Below are positions 12,201 through 27,200 of a DNA stretch of 64,000 bases, piece by piece; positions within the stretch are counted from its first letter, which is position 1; each line of letters starts with the position of its first letter. The position numbers and the translations under genes are program-made. The notes beneath the pieces were generated by a model that saw only the letters and a program-made list of their open reading frames with translations, had not been told where the DNA came from and ran no database searches. Location of the stretch: NCBI GenBank assembly GCA_950097015.1, contig CATNEN010000003.1:13931001-13995000 (forward strand). The letters are read 5' to 3'. The stretch is from Macrostomum hystrix (lineage: Eukaryota; Platyhelminthes; Macrostomidae).

Positions 12201-15200
12201 TTGGGGATCAGAAACTAGGGTAGTTTAAGGATCAGAAACTATTGGGTAGTTTGAGGATCAGAAACTAGGGTAGTTTGAGAATCAGAAACTAGGGTAGTTT
12301 GGGGATCTGAAACTAGGGTAGTTTGGGGATCAGAAACTAGGGTAGTTTGGGGATCAGAAACTATTGGGTAGTTTGAGAATCAGAAACTAGGGTAGTTTGA
12401 GGATCAGAAACTAGGTTAGTTTGGGGATCAGAAACTAGGGTAGTTTGAGGATCAGAAACTAGGGTAGTTTGGGGATCAGAAACTAGAGTAGTTTAAGGAT
12501 CAGAAACTATTGGGTAGTTTGAGGATCAGAAACTAGGTTAGTTTGGGGATCTGAAACTATTGGGTAGTCTGAGGATCTGAAACTAGGGTAGTTTGAGGAT
12601 CAGAAACTAGGGTAGTTTGAGGATCAGAAACTAGGGTAGTTTGAGAATCAGAAACTAGGGTAGTCTGAGGATCTGAAACTAGGGTAGTTTGAGGATCAGA
12701 AACTAGGGTAGTTTGAGGATCAGAAACTAGGGTAGTCTGAGGATCAGAAACTAGGGTAGTTTGAGAATCAGAAACTAGGGTAGTTTGAGAATCAGAAACT
12801 AGGGTAGTCTGAGGATCTGAAACTAGGGTAGTTTGAGGATCAGAAACTAGGGTAGTCTGAGGATCAGAAACTAGGGTAGTCTGAGGATCAGAAACTAGGG
12901 TAGTCTGAGGATCAGAAACTAGGTTAGTTTGGGGATCTGAAACTATTGGGTAGTCTGAGGATCAGAAACTAGGGTAGTTTGAGGATCAGAAACTAGGGTA
13001 GTTTGAGGATCTGAAACTAGGGTAGTCTGAGGATCTGAAACTAGGGTAGTTTGAGGATCTGAAACTAGGGTAGTCTGAGGATCAGAAACTAGGGTAGTTT
13101 GAGGATCAGAAGATAGGGTAGTTTGAGGATCAGAAACTAGGGTAGTTTGAGGATCAGAAACTAGGGTAGTCTGAGGATCAGAAACTAGGGTAGTCTGAGG
13201 ATCAGAAACTAGGTTAGTTTGAGGATCAGAAACTAGGGTAGTTTGGGGATCTGAAACTATTGGGTAGTCTGAGGATCTGAAACTAGGGTAGTTTGAGGAT
13301 CAGAAACTAGGGTAGTTTGAGGATCTGAAACTAGGGTAGTCTGAGGATCAGAAACTAGGTTAGTTTGGGGATCTGAAACTATTGGGTAGTCTGAGGATCT
13401 GAAACTAGGGTAGTTTGAGGATCAGAAACTAGGGTAGTTTGAGGATCAGAAACTAGGGTAGTTTGAGGATCTGAAACTAGGGTAGTCTGAGGATCAGAAA
13501 CTAGGGTAGTTTGGGGATCAGAAACTAGGGTAGTTTAAGGATCAGAAACTATTGGGTAGTTTGAGGATCAGAAACTAGGGTAGTTTGAGGATCTGAAACT
13601 AGGGTAGTCTGAGGATCAGAAACTAGGGTAGTTTGAGAATCAGAAACTAGGGTAGTTTGGGGATCTGAAACTAGGGTAGTTTGGGGATCAGAAACTAGGG
13701 TAGTCTGAGGATCTGAAACTAGGGTAGTTTGAGGATCAGAAACTAGGGTAGTTTGAGGATCAGAAACTAGGTTAGTTTGGGGATCTGAAACTAGGGTAGT
13801 CTGAGGATCTGAAACTAGGGTAGTCTGAGGATCAGAAACTAGGGTAGTTTGAGAATCAGAAACTAGGGTAGTTTGAGAATCAGAAACTAGGGTAGTCTGA
13901 GGATCTGAAACTAGGGTAGTTTGAGGATCAGAAACTAGGGTAGTTTGAGGATCAGAAACTAGGGTAGTCTGAGGATCAGAAACTAGGGTAGTCTGAGGAT
14001 CAGAAACTAGGTTAGTTTGGGGATCTGAAACTATTGGGTAGTCTGAGGATCTGAAACTAGGGTAGTTTGAGGATCAGAAACTAGGGTAGTTTGAGGATCT
14101 GAAACTAGGGTAGTCTGAGGATCAGAAACTAGGGTAGTTTGAGGATCAGAAGATAGGGTAGTTTGAGGATCAGAAACTAGGGTAGTTTGAGGATCAGAAA
14201 CTAGGGTAGTCTGAGGATCAGAAACTAGGGTAGTCTGAGGATCAGAAACTAGGTTAGTTTGGGGATCTGAAACTATTGGGTAGTCTGAGGATCTGAAACT
14301 AGGGTAGTTTGAGGATCAGAAACTAGGGTAGTTTGAGGATCTGAAACTAGGGTAGTTTGAGGATCAGAAACTAGGGTAGTCTGAGGATCAGAAACTAGGG
14401 TAGTTTGAGAATCAGAAACTAGGGTAGTTTGAGGATCTGAAACTAGGGTAGTTTGAGGATCAGAAGATAGGGTAGTTTGAGGATCAGAAACTAGGGTAGT
14501 TTGAGGATCTGAAACTAGGGTAGTCTGAGGATCTGAAACTAGGGTAGTCTGAGGATCAGAAACTAGGGTAGTCTGAGGATCTGAAACTAGGGTAGTTTAA
14601 GTATCAGAAACTAGGGTAGTTTGAGGATCAGAAACTAGGGTAGTTTGAGGATCAGAAACTAGGGTAGTCTGAGGATCAGAAACTAGGGTAGTTTGAGAAT
14701 CAGAAACTAGGGTAGTCTGAGGATCTGAAACTAGGGTAGTTTGAGGATCAGAAGATAGGGTAGTTTGAGGATCAGAAACTAGGGTAGTTTGAGGATCAGA
14801 AACTAGGGTAGTTTGAGGATCAGAAACTAGGGTAGTTTGAGGATCAGAAGATAGGGTAGTTTGAGGATCTGAAACTAGGGTAGTTTGGGGATCTGAAACT
14901 ATTGGGTAGTCTGAGGATCAGAAACTAGGGTAGTTTGGAGATCAGAAACTAGGGTAGTTTAAGGATCAGAAACTATTGGGTAGTTTGAGGATCAGAAACT
15001 AGGTTAGTTTGGGGATCTGAAACTATTGGGTAGTTTAAGTATCAGAAACTAGGGTAGTTTGAGGATCTGAAACTAGGGTAGTTTGGGGATCTGAAACTAT
15101 TGGGTAGTTTGGGGATCTGAAACTATTGGGTAGTCTGAGGATCAGAAACTAGGGTAGTTTGGGGATCAGAAACTAGGGTAGTTTGAGGATCAGAAACTAG

Positions 15201-18200
15201 GGTAGTTTGAGGATCAGAAACTAGGGTAGTTTAAGTATCAGAAACTATTGGGTAGTTTGAGGATCTGAAACTAGGGTAGTTTGAGGATCAGAAACTAGGT
15301 TAGTTTAAGGATCAGAAACTAGGGTATTCTGAGGATCAGAAACTAGGGTAGTTTGAGGATCAGAAACTATTGGGTAGTTTGAGGATCAGAAGATAGGGTT
15401 TTGTATGCATTTTAGACTTGTGTAAGTTAGGAGTTTAAAGCCAGTTTGCCTTAGCCTTGTGTGACTTGTTTGATGCCACTAGTTTCATAACCATCATTTC
15501 AGAGCCAGCTGCCTCGCAGTTGTTGTGTCGTGTAGTTAACGACTGCAAGTCTTGGACTGGGCAGTCTAGAGATCCTCACCAAGCGGTTGTCAGCATCTCC
15601 AAGGAACTCACTCGCGTATTTAAACGTGAGATTTAAGTTTTATGCATGCTTTAATATCCTATTAGGGTTGTATAATTTTTGTCTTGTGCATCTAATGCTC
15701 CCAAAACGAAATCACAGATCCTCAAATCAGGATCCTACATACTTAGTATACTGATCCCGGATTCTCAAATCCCAGACTCCCAGATCCCAAAATCCCAGAG
15801 CCCAAAATCCCAGATCCTTAAATCCCAGATCCCAAAATCCCAGATCCCGAAATCCCAGATCCAATTGTTCCAGGTCACAAAAATTCAGATCCGACAATGC
15901 CTGGCCCCGTAATCCCAGATCCCTTAATCATAGATGCCATAATATTGGATCTTATAATCACAGATCCCATAACTCGATCCCATAATCCCAGATCATATAA
16001 TCCCAGATCCCATAATCCCAGATCCCATAATCCCAGATCCCATAATCCCAGATCCCATAATCCCAGATCCCATAATCCCAGATCCCATGATCCCAGATCC
16101 CATGATCCCAGATCCCATAATCCCAGATCCCATAATCCCAGATCCTATAATCCCAGATCCCATAATCCCAGATCCCATAATTCCAGATCCCATGATCCCA
16201 GATCCCATGATCCCATAATCCCAGATCCCATGATCCCAGCTCACATTTATTTTGATCCCACTGTTCTAAAAAATCTTCGATCACTGATCCTTGAGTCTTA
16301 AATGCGTCTTAATCATTCTAAAACTCTTCAGCCCAACTCACTTCCACCGCCGGCGCCCCCAAACCACACTGGTTGAATCGACACCAGCTAGCCAAAGTTG
16401 CCGCTTCCGACGCATTCAAAGATTGGCGAACCAGCCTGGGCGAGCTGAAATTTGTTGATTTGACTTTTTTAAAGTCCGCCAACGATCGGCTGGCTTTCTT
16501 TCTCAATCTGAGAAATCTGATTGCCGTCCACTTTGCGATTGAAATTAGTAACGTGAGTTTGTCGTTTTTATCTCTGGCTTTAGAAAAATTATAAAAAGTC
16601 GCTAAATTTCAATAAAAAGATGACAATAGCTTTTTGTTTTAGTTAGATTTTTTGTTTTTTACTTGAAATCTTTTCATCACCAACCCTACCTCGTTGAAGT
16701 ACACACTTACTTAAATTACGTACAAAGTACACACATACTCACCAACCCCACCTCCTCCTCAATGTACTCTCTCTCCGTTACAAACGCCACCTCCTCCTCA
16801 ATGTACTCTCTTTCCGTTACCAACGCCACCTCCTCCTCAATGTACTCTCTTTCCGTTACCAACGCCACCTCCTCCTCAGTGTACTCTCTCTCCCTGGCTA
16901 ACCCCACCTCCTCTTCAATGTACTCTTTCCGTGACCAACCCACCTCGTCCTCAATGTGCTCTCTCCGTGACTAACCCACCTCCTCCTCAATGTACTCTCT
17001 CTCCCTGACTAACCCCACCTCCTCTTCAATGTACTCTTTCCGTGACCAACCCACCTCCTCCTCAGTGTAGTCTCTCTCCCTGGCTAACCCCACCTCCTCT
17101 TCAATGTACTCTTTCCGTGACCAACCCACCTCGTCCTCAATGTACTCTCTCCGTGACTAACCCACCTCGTCCTCAATGTACTCTCTCTTCATAACCTTCT
17201 CCTTCTCATGTAAAAATCAAATCTTAATGACATTTTAATGACATGTTTTTATGTTTACAGCTTTGGACTGATCCCGTGCTGTCTTCCTGTCCTCTGTTGG
17301 CCTGCAAGTCGCACTCTCGCGAATTCACCTACTGGATTGGCAGCCTCGGGCCAGTTAGTCTGGGCGATATTGACGACTTCGTGTTGGGCATCGGCAAGAC
17401 TAGGCGGACTGATATGAGTAAGAGTTGCTTATGGTCACAATGTCAATTAGATCAAACTTACCTCCTCAATTAACAGTCTTTAGTTTATCGATCCGACCTC
17501 AATGTACAGTATTTAGTTTATCGATCCGACCTCGATGTACAGTCTTTAGTTTATCGATCCGACCTCGATGTACAGTCTTTAGTTTATCGATCCGACCTCA
17601 ATGTACAGTCTTTAGTTTATCGATCCGACCTCAATGTACAGTCTTTAGTTTATCGATCCGACCTCAATGTACAGTCTTCAGTTTCTCGATCCGACCTCAA
17701 TTAACAGTCTTTAGTTTATCGAACCGACCTCAATGTACAGTCTTTAGTTTATCGACGATCTGACCTCAATGTACAGTCTTTAGTTTATCGATCCGACCTC
17801 AATGTACAGTCTTTAGTTTATCGACGATCTGACCTCAATGTACAGTCTTTAGTTTATCGACGATCTGACCTCAATGTACAGTCTTTAGTTTATCGATCCG
17901 ACCTCAATGTACAGTCTTTAGTTTATCGATCCGACCTCAATGTACAGTATTTACTTAATCGATCCGACCTCAATGTACAGTCTTTAGTTTATCGAACCGA
18001 CCTCAATGTACAGTATTTAGTTTATCGATCCAACTTGAATGTACATTATCGTACTTATTGATCAAACCTCAATGTGCAAACATTGTGTCAAAGTTATAAA
18101 TAGGTATAAGGAAGTAGGATTCTGTAAAGTAAATTAAAGAAGCGATGATACTGTTAAACGAATATTTACTCGTAACAATGATAGGATCTACGTATCATAT

Positions 18201-21200
18201 CTATACCTGTTTTAACATGCATGTTTTTATACGTTAAAAGCAGTTGAATCTTTTTTCATTGCTCCCATCTCTATTTTTTCAGCGTGGGCGTCAAATACAT
18301 TTTTTATATTGAATGTTACTCAGGTTCATTTAGATTAATTTGAGAACACAGAGCATGTGTGAAAAATTAATTCATTTTTTTACAAAAATCAGAATTTCTC
18401 AACGTCTTTCATCCGGAACTGTGCGACTATGCTCAAGTTGAGCAACCCGACCCGCTGTTAGTATTCGGCCTGGTACAGTTTCAACGCGTTTCTCCGCCTT
18501 TTAAGGTAGGCGTCTTTTTGTCAGAGTTCAGTTTTTTATTTTCAATTATCTATCATTAAATTTCATCAGCTGCGTGATTTGATGCACAGAATCTAGCAGC
18601 ATTTTGCTGTGTAAATCTGTTCAGTCCATGGACTTTCGGATGGCCAAGAAATTTATTTGCATTTATATTCATTTCATTAGGTTTTCCTCCAAAGGTCGTG
18701 AGTTCGAATCTCTTGAGACAGATTTTTTATGGGAAAAGAAATAAATTCGTAGTTATATTCGTTTCATTTGGTTTGCTCCGACTTATATTTCTCTACATAT
18801 CGGGTGTTTATAATATCCGAAATTTACTTAAGTACATCAGCTTATCTAATTCTCGTATTTTCAGAAAATGCTTGTTTATATAGTGTTCTATACATATCGG
18901 GTCTATAACTAATTCTTGTACATGTGCTATACATAAATTCGTTCGAAATTACTTTGCTTTTTTCTATACATATCGGGTAGGCTACTCACACATTGAACAT
19001 ATTTTTCCACATTTTTCGATGCATATCGAGTCGACACTGACTTATTTCGCTACCCTAAAACCCTCAACATTTCATAGACCTACTCGGCGCACTCAATTAA
19101 AGACGACCTGTTGAAGTCCTGCCACCAATTTGTCGCCGGGTTCGTCGCCTTAAAATCGGCGACATCTGCGGATTCTGTCGCTGGTTCGGAATCGATCACT
19201 CTGCCGCACTGGCTAGCCTACTACGCGCCGATGCTGCAGCAGCAGACGTCGACGCGATCGGAGAGTCAATCTAGTCGACTGTGGGATCCTGCCAGTGTGC
19301 TTGCCTCGTTGAGACGTCTGTGCTCCGGCCCGCAATTGGCTCAGACCTGGGCCCACCTCTGCGTTGGCGGCGGCGGCAGCGTTGACACAGTCGACGATCA
19401 GCAGCTGATGCTGACCCAGTGCCAACTGGATGAGCCGGAGTTAAGCGAATTCGGCGTCTGTCTAGACTATCCGTCGGGGGGTGGGGGACTGGGCAGGTCT
19501 GCCAGTACTGCTGGGTTGCCTGCGAGCACAGACGATGGTAGGCGATTGAAAAATGCTTCTGAGATTCTAGATTTAAAATAACTAGTAATTTTTTCTAGAA
19601 AAGTCTAAATTCTGTATACTCAAATCCCAATCCTGTATACTCAAATCCAAATCCTATATGTTGAAATCCCAATCCTATATACTCAAATCCAAATCCTATA
19701 TGTTGAAATCCCAATCCTATATACTCAAATCCAAATCCTATATGTTGAAATCCCAATCCTATATACTCAAATCCCAACCCTAGATGCTCGAGTCGCAATT
19801 CTATATACTGATATCTCAATTTATATATACAATTTTTACATATCCCGAATCTTCTCAAATCCCTAATCCTCTCAAATCCCTAATCTTCTCAAATCCCTAA
19901 TCTTCTCAAATCCTAATCTTCTCAAATCCATAATCTTCTCAAATCCCTAATCTTCTCAAATCCCTAATCTTCTCAAATCCGAATATTCTGAAACTCGAAT
20001 GTTCTAAAATCTCGAATCTTGTCAAACTCGAATCTTTTTAAATTTTGAATCTTACATAACTCGAAATTTAAAAAATATTTTAGACTCCCGGCGTCCCTAC
20101 AGCATCACCATGGCAACGCTGGACTATCTGCGTGACTCGTCGCCATTGCTAGCCACCCTAGTCAGCCTCGCCTGCCCAGAACAGGTGTCAGACAGTTTGA
20201 GTTTAACCCTTCATCTAGATCACTTCGCTACAGGAGTCGCAAATGTCAACAGCGCCAGCAATAGCAGCGGATTTGAGCACGTTTCTTCTCGCAGTCCAAT
20301 TTCTAGTAGCAACAACTCATCGGCGACATTGTGCGGCGTCGGTGGAGGAGCTGGTCGCGGTTCCGACGTCGGTTTCGGCATCGACATACGGAGCTACCTG
20401 TACCAGCGTTTGGCTCATTCATTTCCCCAGTTGGGTCAGCACGTGCTGCGGCATTTCGCTCCCATGGCACATAGTCCCGCAGTTGGTCCAGTGGAGTCGT
20501 TGCTGAAATTATGCAGCCGATCTCCTACGGAGGCCTGGACTGCCCACATGTACAAACGGATGTTGCATCATCCCGCCTCGGAGCCGCATCTGGCTATGGT
20601 GGCGCGAACTCTGGAGAGAATGGCCGAAACTGACGACTTTTCTCCGGCTCTGTCGGTGAGTTTCATCTTCCACTTTCAGTTACAATCTTCCCACATCCCC
20701 AAAACTGAGCTACCATCTACCCAGATCCCCAAAACTGAGCTACCATCTTCCCACATCCCCAAAACTGAGCTACCATCTTCCCAGATCCCCAAAACGGAGC
20801 TACCAATATGCCAGATCCCCAAAACGGAGCTACCAATATGCCAGATCCCCAAAACGGAGATATAATTATATGCCAGATCCCTAAAACTGAGCTACCATCT
20901 TCCCAGATCCCCAAAACGGAGCTACCAATATGCCAGATCCCCAAAACGGAGCTACCAATATGCCAGATCCCCAAAACGGAGCTACCAATATGCCAGATCC
21001 CCAAAACGGAGCTATAATTATATGCCAGATCCCCAAAACGGAGCTACCAATATGCCAGATCCCCAAAACGGAGCTATAATTATATGCCAGATCCCCAAAA
21101 CGGAGCTACCAATATGCCAGATCCCCAAAACGGAGCTATAATTATATGCCAGATCCCTAAAACTGAGCTACCATCTTCCCAGATCCCCAAAACGGAGCTA

Positions 21201-24200
21201 CCAATATGCCAGATCCCCAAAACGGAGCTATAATTATATGCCAGATCTCCAAAACTAAGCTACCATCTTCCCAGATCCCCAAAACGGAGCTACCAATATG
21301 CCAGATCCCCAAAACGGAGCTACCAATATGCCAGATCCCCAAAACGGAGATATAATTATATGCCAGATCCCCAAAACTGAGCTACCATCTTCCCAGATCC
21401 CCAAAACGGAGCTACCAATATGCCAGATCCCCAAAACGGAGCTACCAATATGCCAGATCCCCAAAACAGAGCTAACAATATGCCAGATCGCCAAAACGGA
21501 GCTACCAATATGCCAGATCCCCAAAACGGAGCTATAATTATATGCCAGATCCCCAAAACTGAGCTACCAATATGCCAGATCCCCAAAACGGAGCTACCAA
21601 TATGCCAGATCCCCAAAACGGAGCTATAATTATATGCCAGATCCCCAAAACTGAGCTACCAATATGCCAGATCCCCAAAACGGAGCTACCAATATGCCAG
21701 ATCCCCAAAACGGAGCTATAATTATATGCCAGATCCCCAAAACTGAGCTACCATCTTCCCAGATCCCCAAAACGGAGCTACCAATATGCCAGATCCCCAA
21801 AACGGAGCTACCAATATGCCAGATCCCCAAAACGGAGATATAATTATATGCCAGATCCCCAAAACTGAGCTACCAATATGCCAGATCCCCAAAACGGAGC
21901 TACCAATATGCCAGATCCCCAAAACGGAGCTATAATTATATGCCAGATCCCCAAAACGGAGCTATAATTATATGCCAGATCCCCAAAACGGAGCTACCAA
22001 TATGCCAGATCCCCAAAACGGAGCTATAATTATATGCCAGATCCCCAAAACGGAGCTACCAATATGCCAGATCCCCAAAACTGAGCTACCATCTTCCCAG
22101 ATCCCCAAAACGGAGCTACCAATATGCCAGATCCCCAAAACGGAGCTACCAATATGCCAGATCCCCAAAACTGAGCTACCAATATGCCAGATCCCCAAAA
22201 CTGAGCTACCAATATGCCAGATCCCCAAAACGGAGCTACCAATATGCCAGATCCCCAAAACGGAGCTATAATTATATGCCAGATCCCCAAAACGGAGCTA
22301 TAATTATATGCCAGATCCCCAAAACGGAGCTACCAATATGCCAGATCCCCAAAACGGAGCTATAATTATATGCCAGATCCCCAAAACGGAGCTACCAATA
22401 TGCCAGATCCCCAAAACGGAGCTACCAATATGCCAGATCCCCAAAACGGAGCTACCAATATGCCAGATCCCCAAAACGGAGCTATAATTATATGCCAGAT
22501 CCCCAAAACGGAGCTACCAATATGCCAGATCCCCAAAACGGAGCTACCAATATGCCAGATCCCCAAAACGGAGCTATAATTATATTCCAGATCCCCAAAA
22601 CTGAGCTACCATCTTCCCAGATCCCCAAAACGGAGCTATAATTATATGCCAGATCCTCAAAACGGAGCTACCAATATGCCAGATCCCCAAAACGGAGCTA
22701 CCAATATGCCAGATCCGCAAAATGGAGCTACCAATATGCCAGATCCCCAAAACGGAGCTATAATTATATGCCAGATCCCCAAAACTGAGCTACCATCTTC
22801 CCGGATCCCCAAAACAGAGCTACCAATATGCCAGATCCCCAAAACGGAGCTACCAATATGCCAGATCCGCAAAATGGAGCTACCAATATGCCAGATCCCC
22901 AAAACGGAGCTATAATTATATGCCAGATCCCCAAAACTGAGCTACCATCTTCCCGGATCCCCAAAACGGAGCTACCAATATGCCAGATCCCCAAAACGGA
23001 GCTACCAATATGCCAGATCCCCAAAACTGAGCTACCATCTTCCCGGATCCCCAAAACGGAGCTACCAATATGCCAGATCCCCAAAACGGAGCTACCAATA
23101 TGCCAGATCGCCAAAACGGAGCTACCAATATGCCAGATCCCCAAAACGGAGCTACCATCTTCCCAGATCCCCAAAACTGAGCTACCATCTCCCCAGATAC
23201 CCAATGCAAACTGTCATCCTCCCAAATCCTCAGGTGTTGCAGTCCTGTCAGAGCCAGACCCGGGCTTGCCTACCAACCGAACGTTTAACGGACTGGCTCG
23301 TTAGTCGTTATTTATCCAGCGAGTCAAGCCTACGCGATCCGTCGAGCAGTCTGTCCTGCCTGTACTCAGTCTCCTGTCCCAGACTAGCTAGTCGACTCAC
23401 TCTAGCCTGTCTGAATCGGTTCTCAGCTAGTCGATGCGTTCAGCTGCTGAGCAGATGTCAACAGAGATTAGCGCAAGCCAGGTCGACTGGGTCGACAATG
23501 TCATCAGACGAAGCACTCGACGGTAAACTGTCGGATCGATTGAAAACTATTCAAGTTCTGGGCGATATAATGCGGGTGGCGAGAGAAAATTATTCGCCAA
23601 ATCAGGCGGTTCTGTGGCGTACCTGGTCCGAGCTTGAGGCGGACGACACAGACCGGATTCTTGACTTTCTACTGATCGGAGTTAAACAGTTCGATTTGGC
23701 CTTGCGTTGGGCGGCCTACTTCCGACCTGATGTCAGCACTAAAGAGGTATGTGTACTAGTTTACTAGTGTACTAGTTTACTAGTGTACCAGTGTACTAGT
23801 GTACTAGTTTACTAGTGTACTAGTGTACTAGTGTACCAGTGTACTAGTGTACTAGTGTCCTAGTGTACTAGTGTACCAGTGTCCTAGTGTACTAGTGTAC
23901 CAGTGTACTAGTGTACCAGTGTACTAGTGTACTAGTGTACTAGTGTATCAGTGTACTAGTGTACCAGTGTACTAGTGTACCAGTGTACTAGTGTACCAGT
24001 GTACTAGTGTACCAGTGTACTAGTTTACTAGTGTATATTGTGTACTAGTGTACCAGTGTCCTAGTGTACTAGTGTACCAGTGTACTAGTGTCCTAGTGTA
24101 CTAGTGTACCAGTGTACTAGTGTACCAGTGTACTAGTGTACCAGTGTACTAGTGTACTAATGTACCAGCTTGCAAATCGTGACAGTAGTGAAGAGATGTA

Positions 24201-27200
24201 CAGGACGTGTGAAGATGTCTACATGACGTGTAAAGAGGTGTACAGGACGTGTGAAGTGGTGTACAGGACGTGTGTAAATGTGTAAAAGTGTACACTACTA
24301 TAGTACACATGTCCTAGTAGTACGCCTGTCCTAGTAGTACACCTCTCCTAGTAGTACACCTGTCCTAGTAGTACACCTGTCCTATAGTAGTACACCTGTC
24401 CTAATAGTACACCTGACATAGTACTAGGACAAACTTTGAAGCTGATTGATCACTGCAGCCACATTTCAATCAAATCCTTTTTGTGACATTTAGCATCAGG
24501 GGGACATCAGTCAGCGCAGTAGACCCGAAATTTCAGTATTTTTTCCCAAAGCATTCTTATTTCTCTAGAGCTGATGCATATTTGAGCTTATTTTGCATAT
24601 GATTTTGTTTCTACCAACATTATTTTATGGTAATGACAATGCATTTGTGCCAGTCCTGTATATTTAATGATTAAGGTTCAAGACATGCTGGAAAATGTTA
24701 TACTATGCTATGATGGCTGTATTTATGAGATATATTATTAAAGCGAACCATTAAGTTCCATGTGATTTTGATCGGTTACAAAATTAGTGCCGTGTTTGGG
24801 GATTCGAATGAATATTTACAGGTTGGACAGCTTGAGGTTCAAGCTGGGTGAAAAATATGGGCAAACAAAAATACGAAATTGCGAGTGCCATGGAGCAGAA
24901 AGTCAGTTGTTTTTTTAGAAAGGATTGATGGATAATATAGTGAGAGAGAAAAATGGTGAGTTAAACAGTCAGTCAGAATTGGGGATAGATTGGGTATATG
25001 GGTAAGAAAGACGAGTAGATTAGGGGTGAGATAGACGAGGAGATGGGGGTGAGATAGACGAGGAGATAGGGGTGAGATAGACGAGGAGATGGGGGTGAGA
25101 TAGACGAGGAGATGGCGGTGGGATAGACGAGGAGATTGGGGTGGGATAGACGAGGAGATGGGGGTGGGATAGACGAGGAGATGGGGGTGGGATAGACGAG
25201 GAGATGGGGGTGGGATAGACGAGGAGATAGGGGTGAGATAGACGAGGAGATGAGGGTGGGATAGACGAGGAGATGGCGGTGGGATAGACGAGGAGATGGG
25301 GGTGGGATAGACGAGGAGATGGGGGTGGGATAGACGAGGAGATGGGGGTGGGATAGACGAGGAGATGGGGGTGGGATAGACGAGGAGATAGGGGTGACAT
25401 AGACTGGGATGGCCTTGTCAGATAGACTGAGATAGTTGTGAAATAGACTGGGATATAGTGGTGAGTTAGTGAAATATAGACTCAAGATGTGCAGCTTATC
25501 AAGCTCCTCATGAACTCTAACATCGCCTCACTTACCCCACTCGCACAGCGGATTCTGTCCGCCAAGCTGCAAGGCATCGTCAGCAGTCGCGGCCTAGACG
25601 GTGATCAAGAATTCTACGCCGAGCTGTGCTCAACTGTGGAACGCGAAGGCGCCCAATTCGCACTACAATTATGCCGATCGATAATCGATAATCCTGACAT
25701 CGATCCGTCTCAACAATCGCCGTTAGCTGTGTTGCTATGCGCCTATTTCGCTTTAGAAAGATTGTCAGATCAGCTATACAGCGATGAGGTTGACGAGATC
25801 ATGGCTTGCCTGTTGGGATCTAGAATTCTGCTTATGCTGGGCAACCCGCCCGGTTATGGCCATCTGCGCTGCAGGCCTGAGCTCATTGTTGAGCAGCTCA
25901 TGATGAACTCAATGCCGGGCGAAGCTAAACGAGCCGCCGAGGTTTGGCTGTGCGAGCAGGAACTGCTGGGACGAAGCAGCGCCGGCGCCAAGGCTACCAT
26001 TGATGGCTTGGCTTTGGCCTATGCCAGGAAAGCGCTAGAGGTCTGTACTTTTAGAGCTCTCTGTAGATGGGCGTGGGAGATATTAGGGATGATAATGGGC
26101 AGGGAGGACTAGAATGGAAAGCCTGAGAAAATGGGAGGAAATTTGAGGAAAAAATTGTTAATAAGAAAATACGGGCACAGAGGGGAGTGGGGAAGAAAGC
26201 TGGAGGAGAGGGGAAGAATGTTGTAGGAGAAGGGAAGAAAATTAGTAAGATGGGAAGAGATATGGGGAGAGGGGAAGAAAGTTGCGAGAGAGGGGAAGAA
26301 AATGCGAGTGTTGGGGGAAGAAAATAAGTAGGAAGGGGGCAGAAAATACGGCGTAGAGGGGAAGAAAATGATAGACCAGTGTTCTTAACAAATATTTCGT
26401 GGATCAAATTAATTATGAATCGAGATGTGAAATTACTTATTGAAATATTCGCCAATATTTGAGCCCAGGTAGCAGCCATCGCGCCTCGTAGCGGCGTCGC
26501 CGGAAGCGGTGGCGGTGGCGCCGGCCTTCTAGAGCGTCAACGCAGCGCGTCGGAATGCAGTGTCCAGGTCACTCAGACTGTATTCAGCAGCGGTGTCAAC
26601 TCCAGTCAGGCTGACATGGCTAGTCTGGTTGGATTTCAGCAGCAGCAGCAGCAGCAGCCGTCATTGTCTCTAGTCGGGTCGAATTTTCGTCCGCCAAGTC
26701 AGCAGGTAGCCCGCTCCGCCTGGCTTCCAGACTCCATGGCTAGTAGGTGCATGTGCTGCGATCGGGAAAGATTCTCCATGTTCCAGAGGAGGCACCACTG
26801 CCGCTGGTGCGGCCGGGTGGTCTGCGGCGCCTGCTCCGAGGCTACGGTTGCCGGTGGCGGTGGCAGAGTCTGCAGCACCTGCGAACCGGTTGCTAGGCAG
26901 CAGCAGCAGCAGCAGCAGCGAACATCAACAGCTCAAACAGCTGGAACTGGTGGTGGCTATATGGATCAATTTCCAGCTACTCAGAAAGGTGAGTTTTTTT
27001 ATTTATAAGGTGAGCGTTTCGTAAATTAGAAGTGTGTAAAAAAATTCGTCACGGTAAAATGAAAGTAATTTTTTTTTTGGGCGCATGAGAAGACAAAATA
27101 GTGTCTTTAGCCGCGCCTTAAAAATATTATCGAGTAGCGGCGCATCAAAGGATAAAAATAATCAAGTTGCGGTACATCAAAGAATAAAAGTAATTAAGTA

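Noticed and set aside
20680-23215. CRISPR-like array (30-bp repeats)
   Set aside because: Repeats are head-to-tail without unique spacers, in a eukaryotic intron; a minisatellite.
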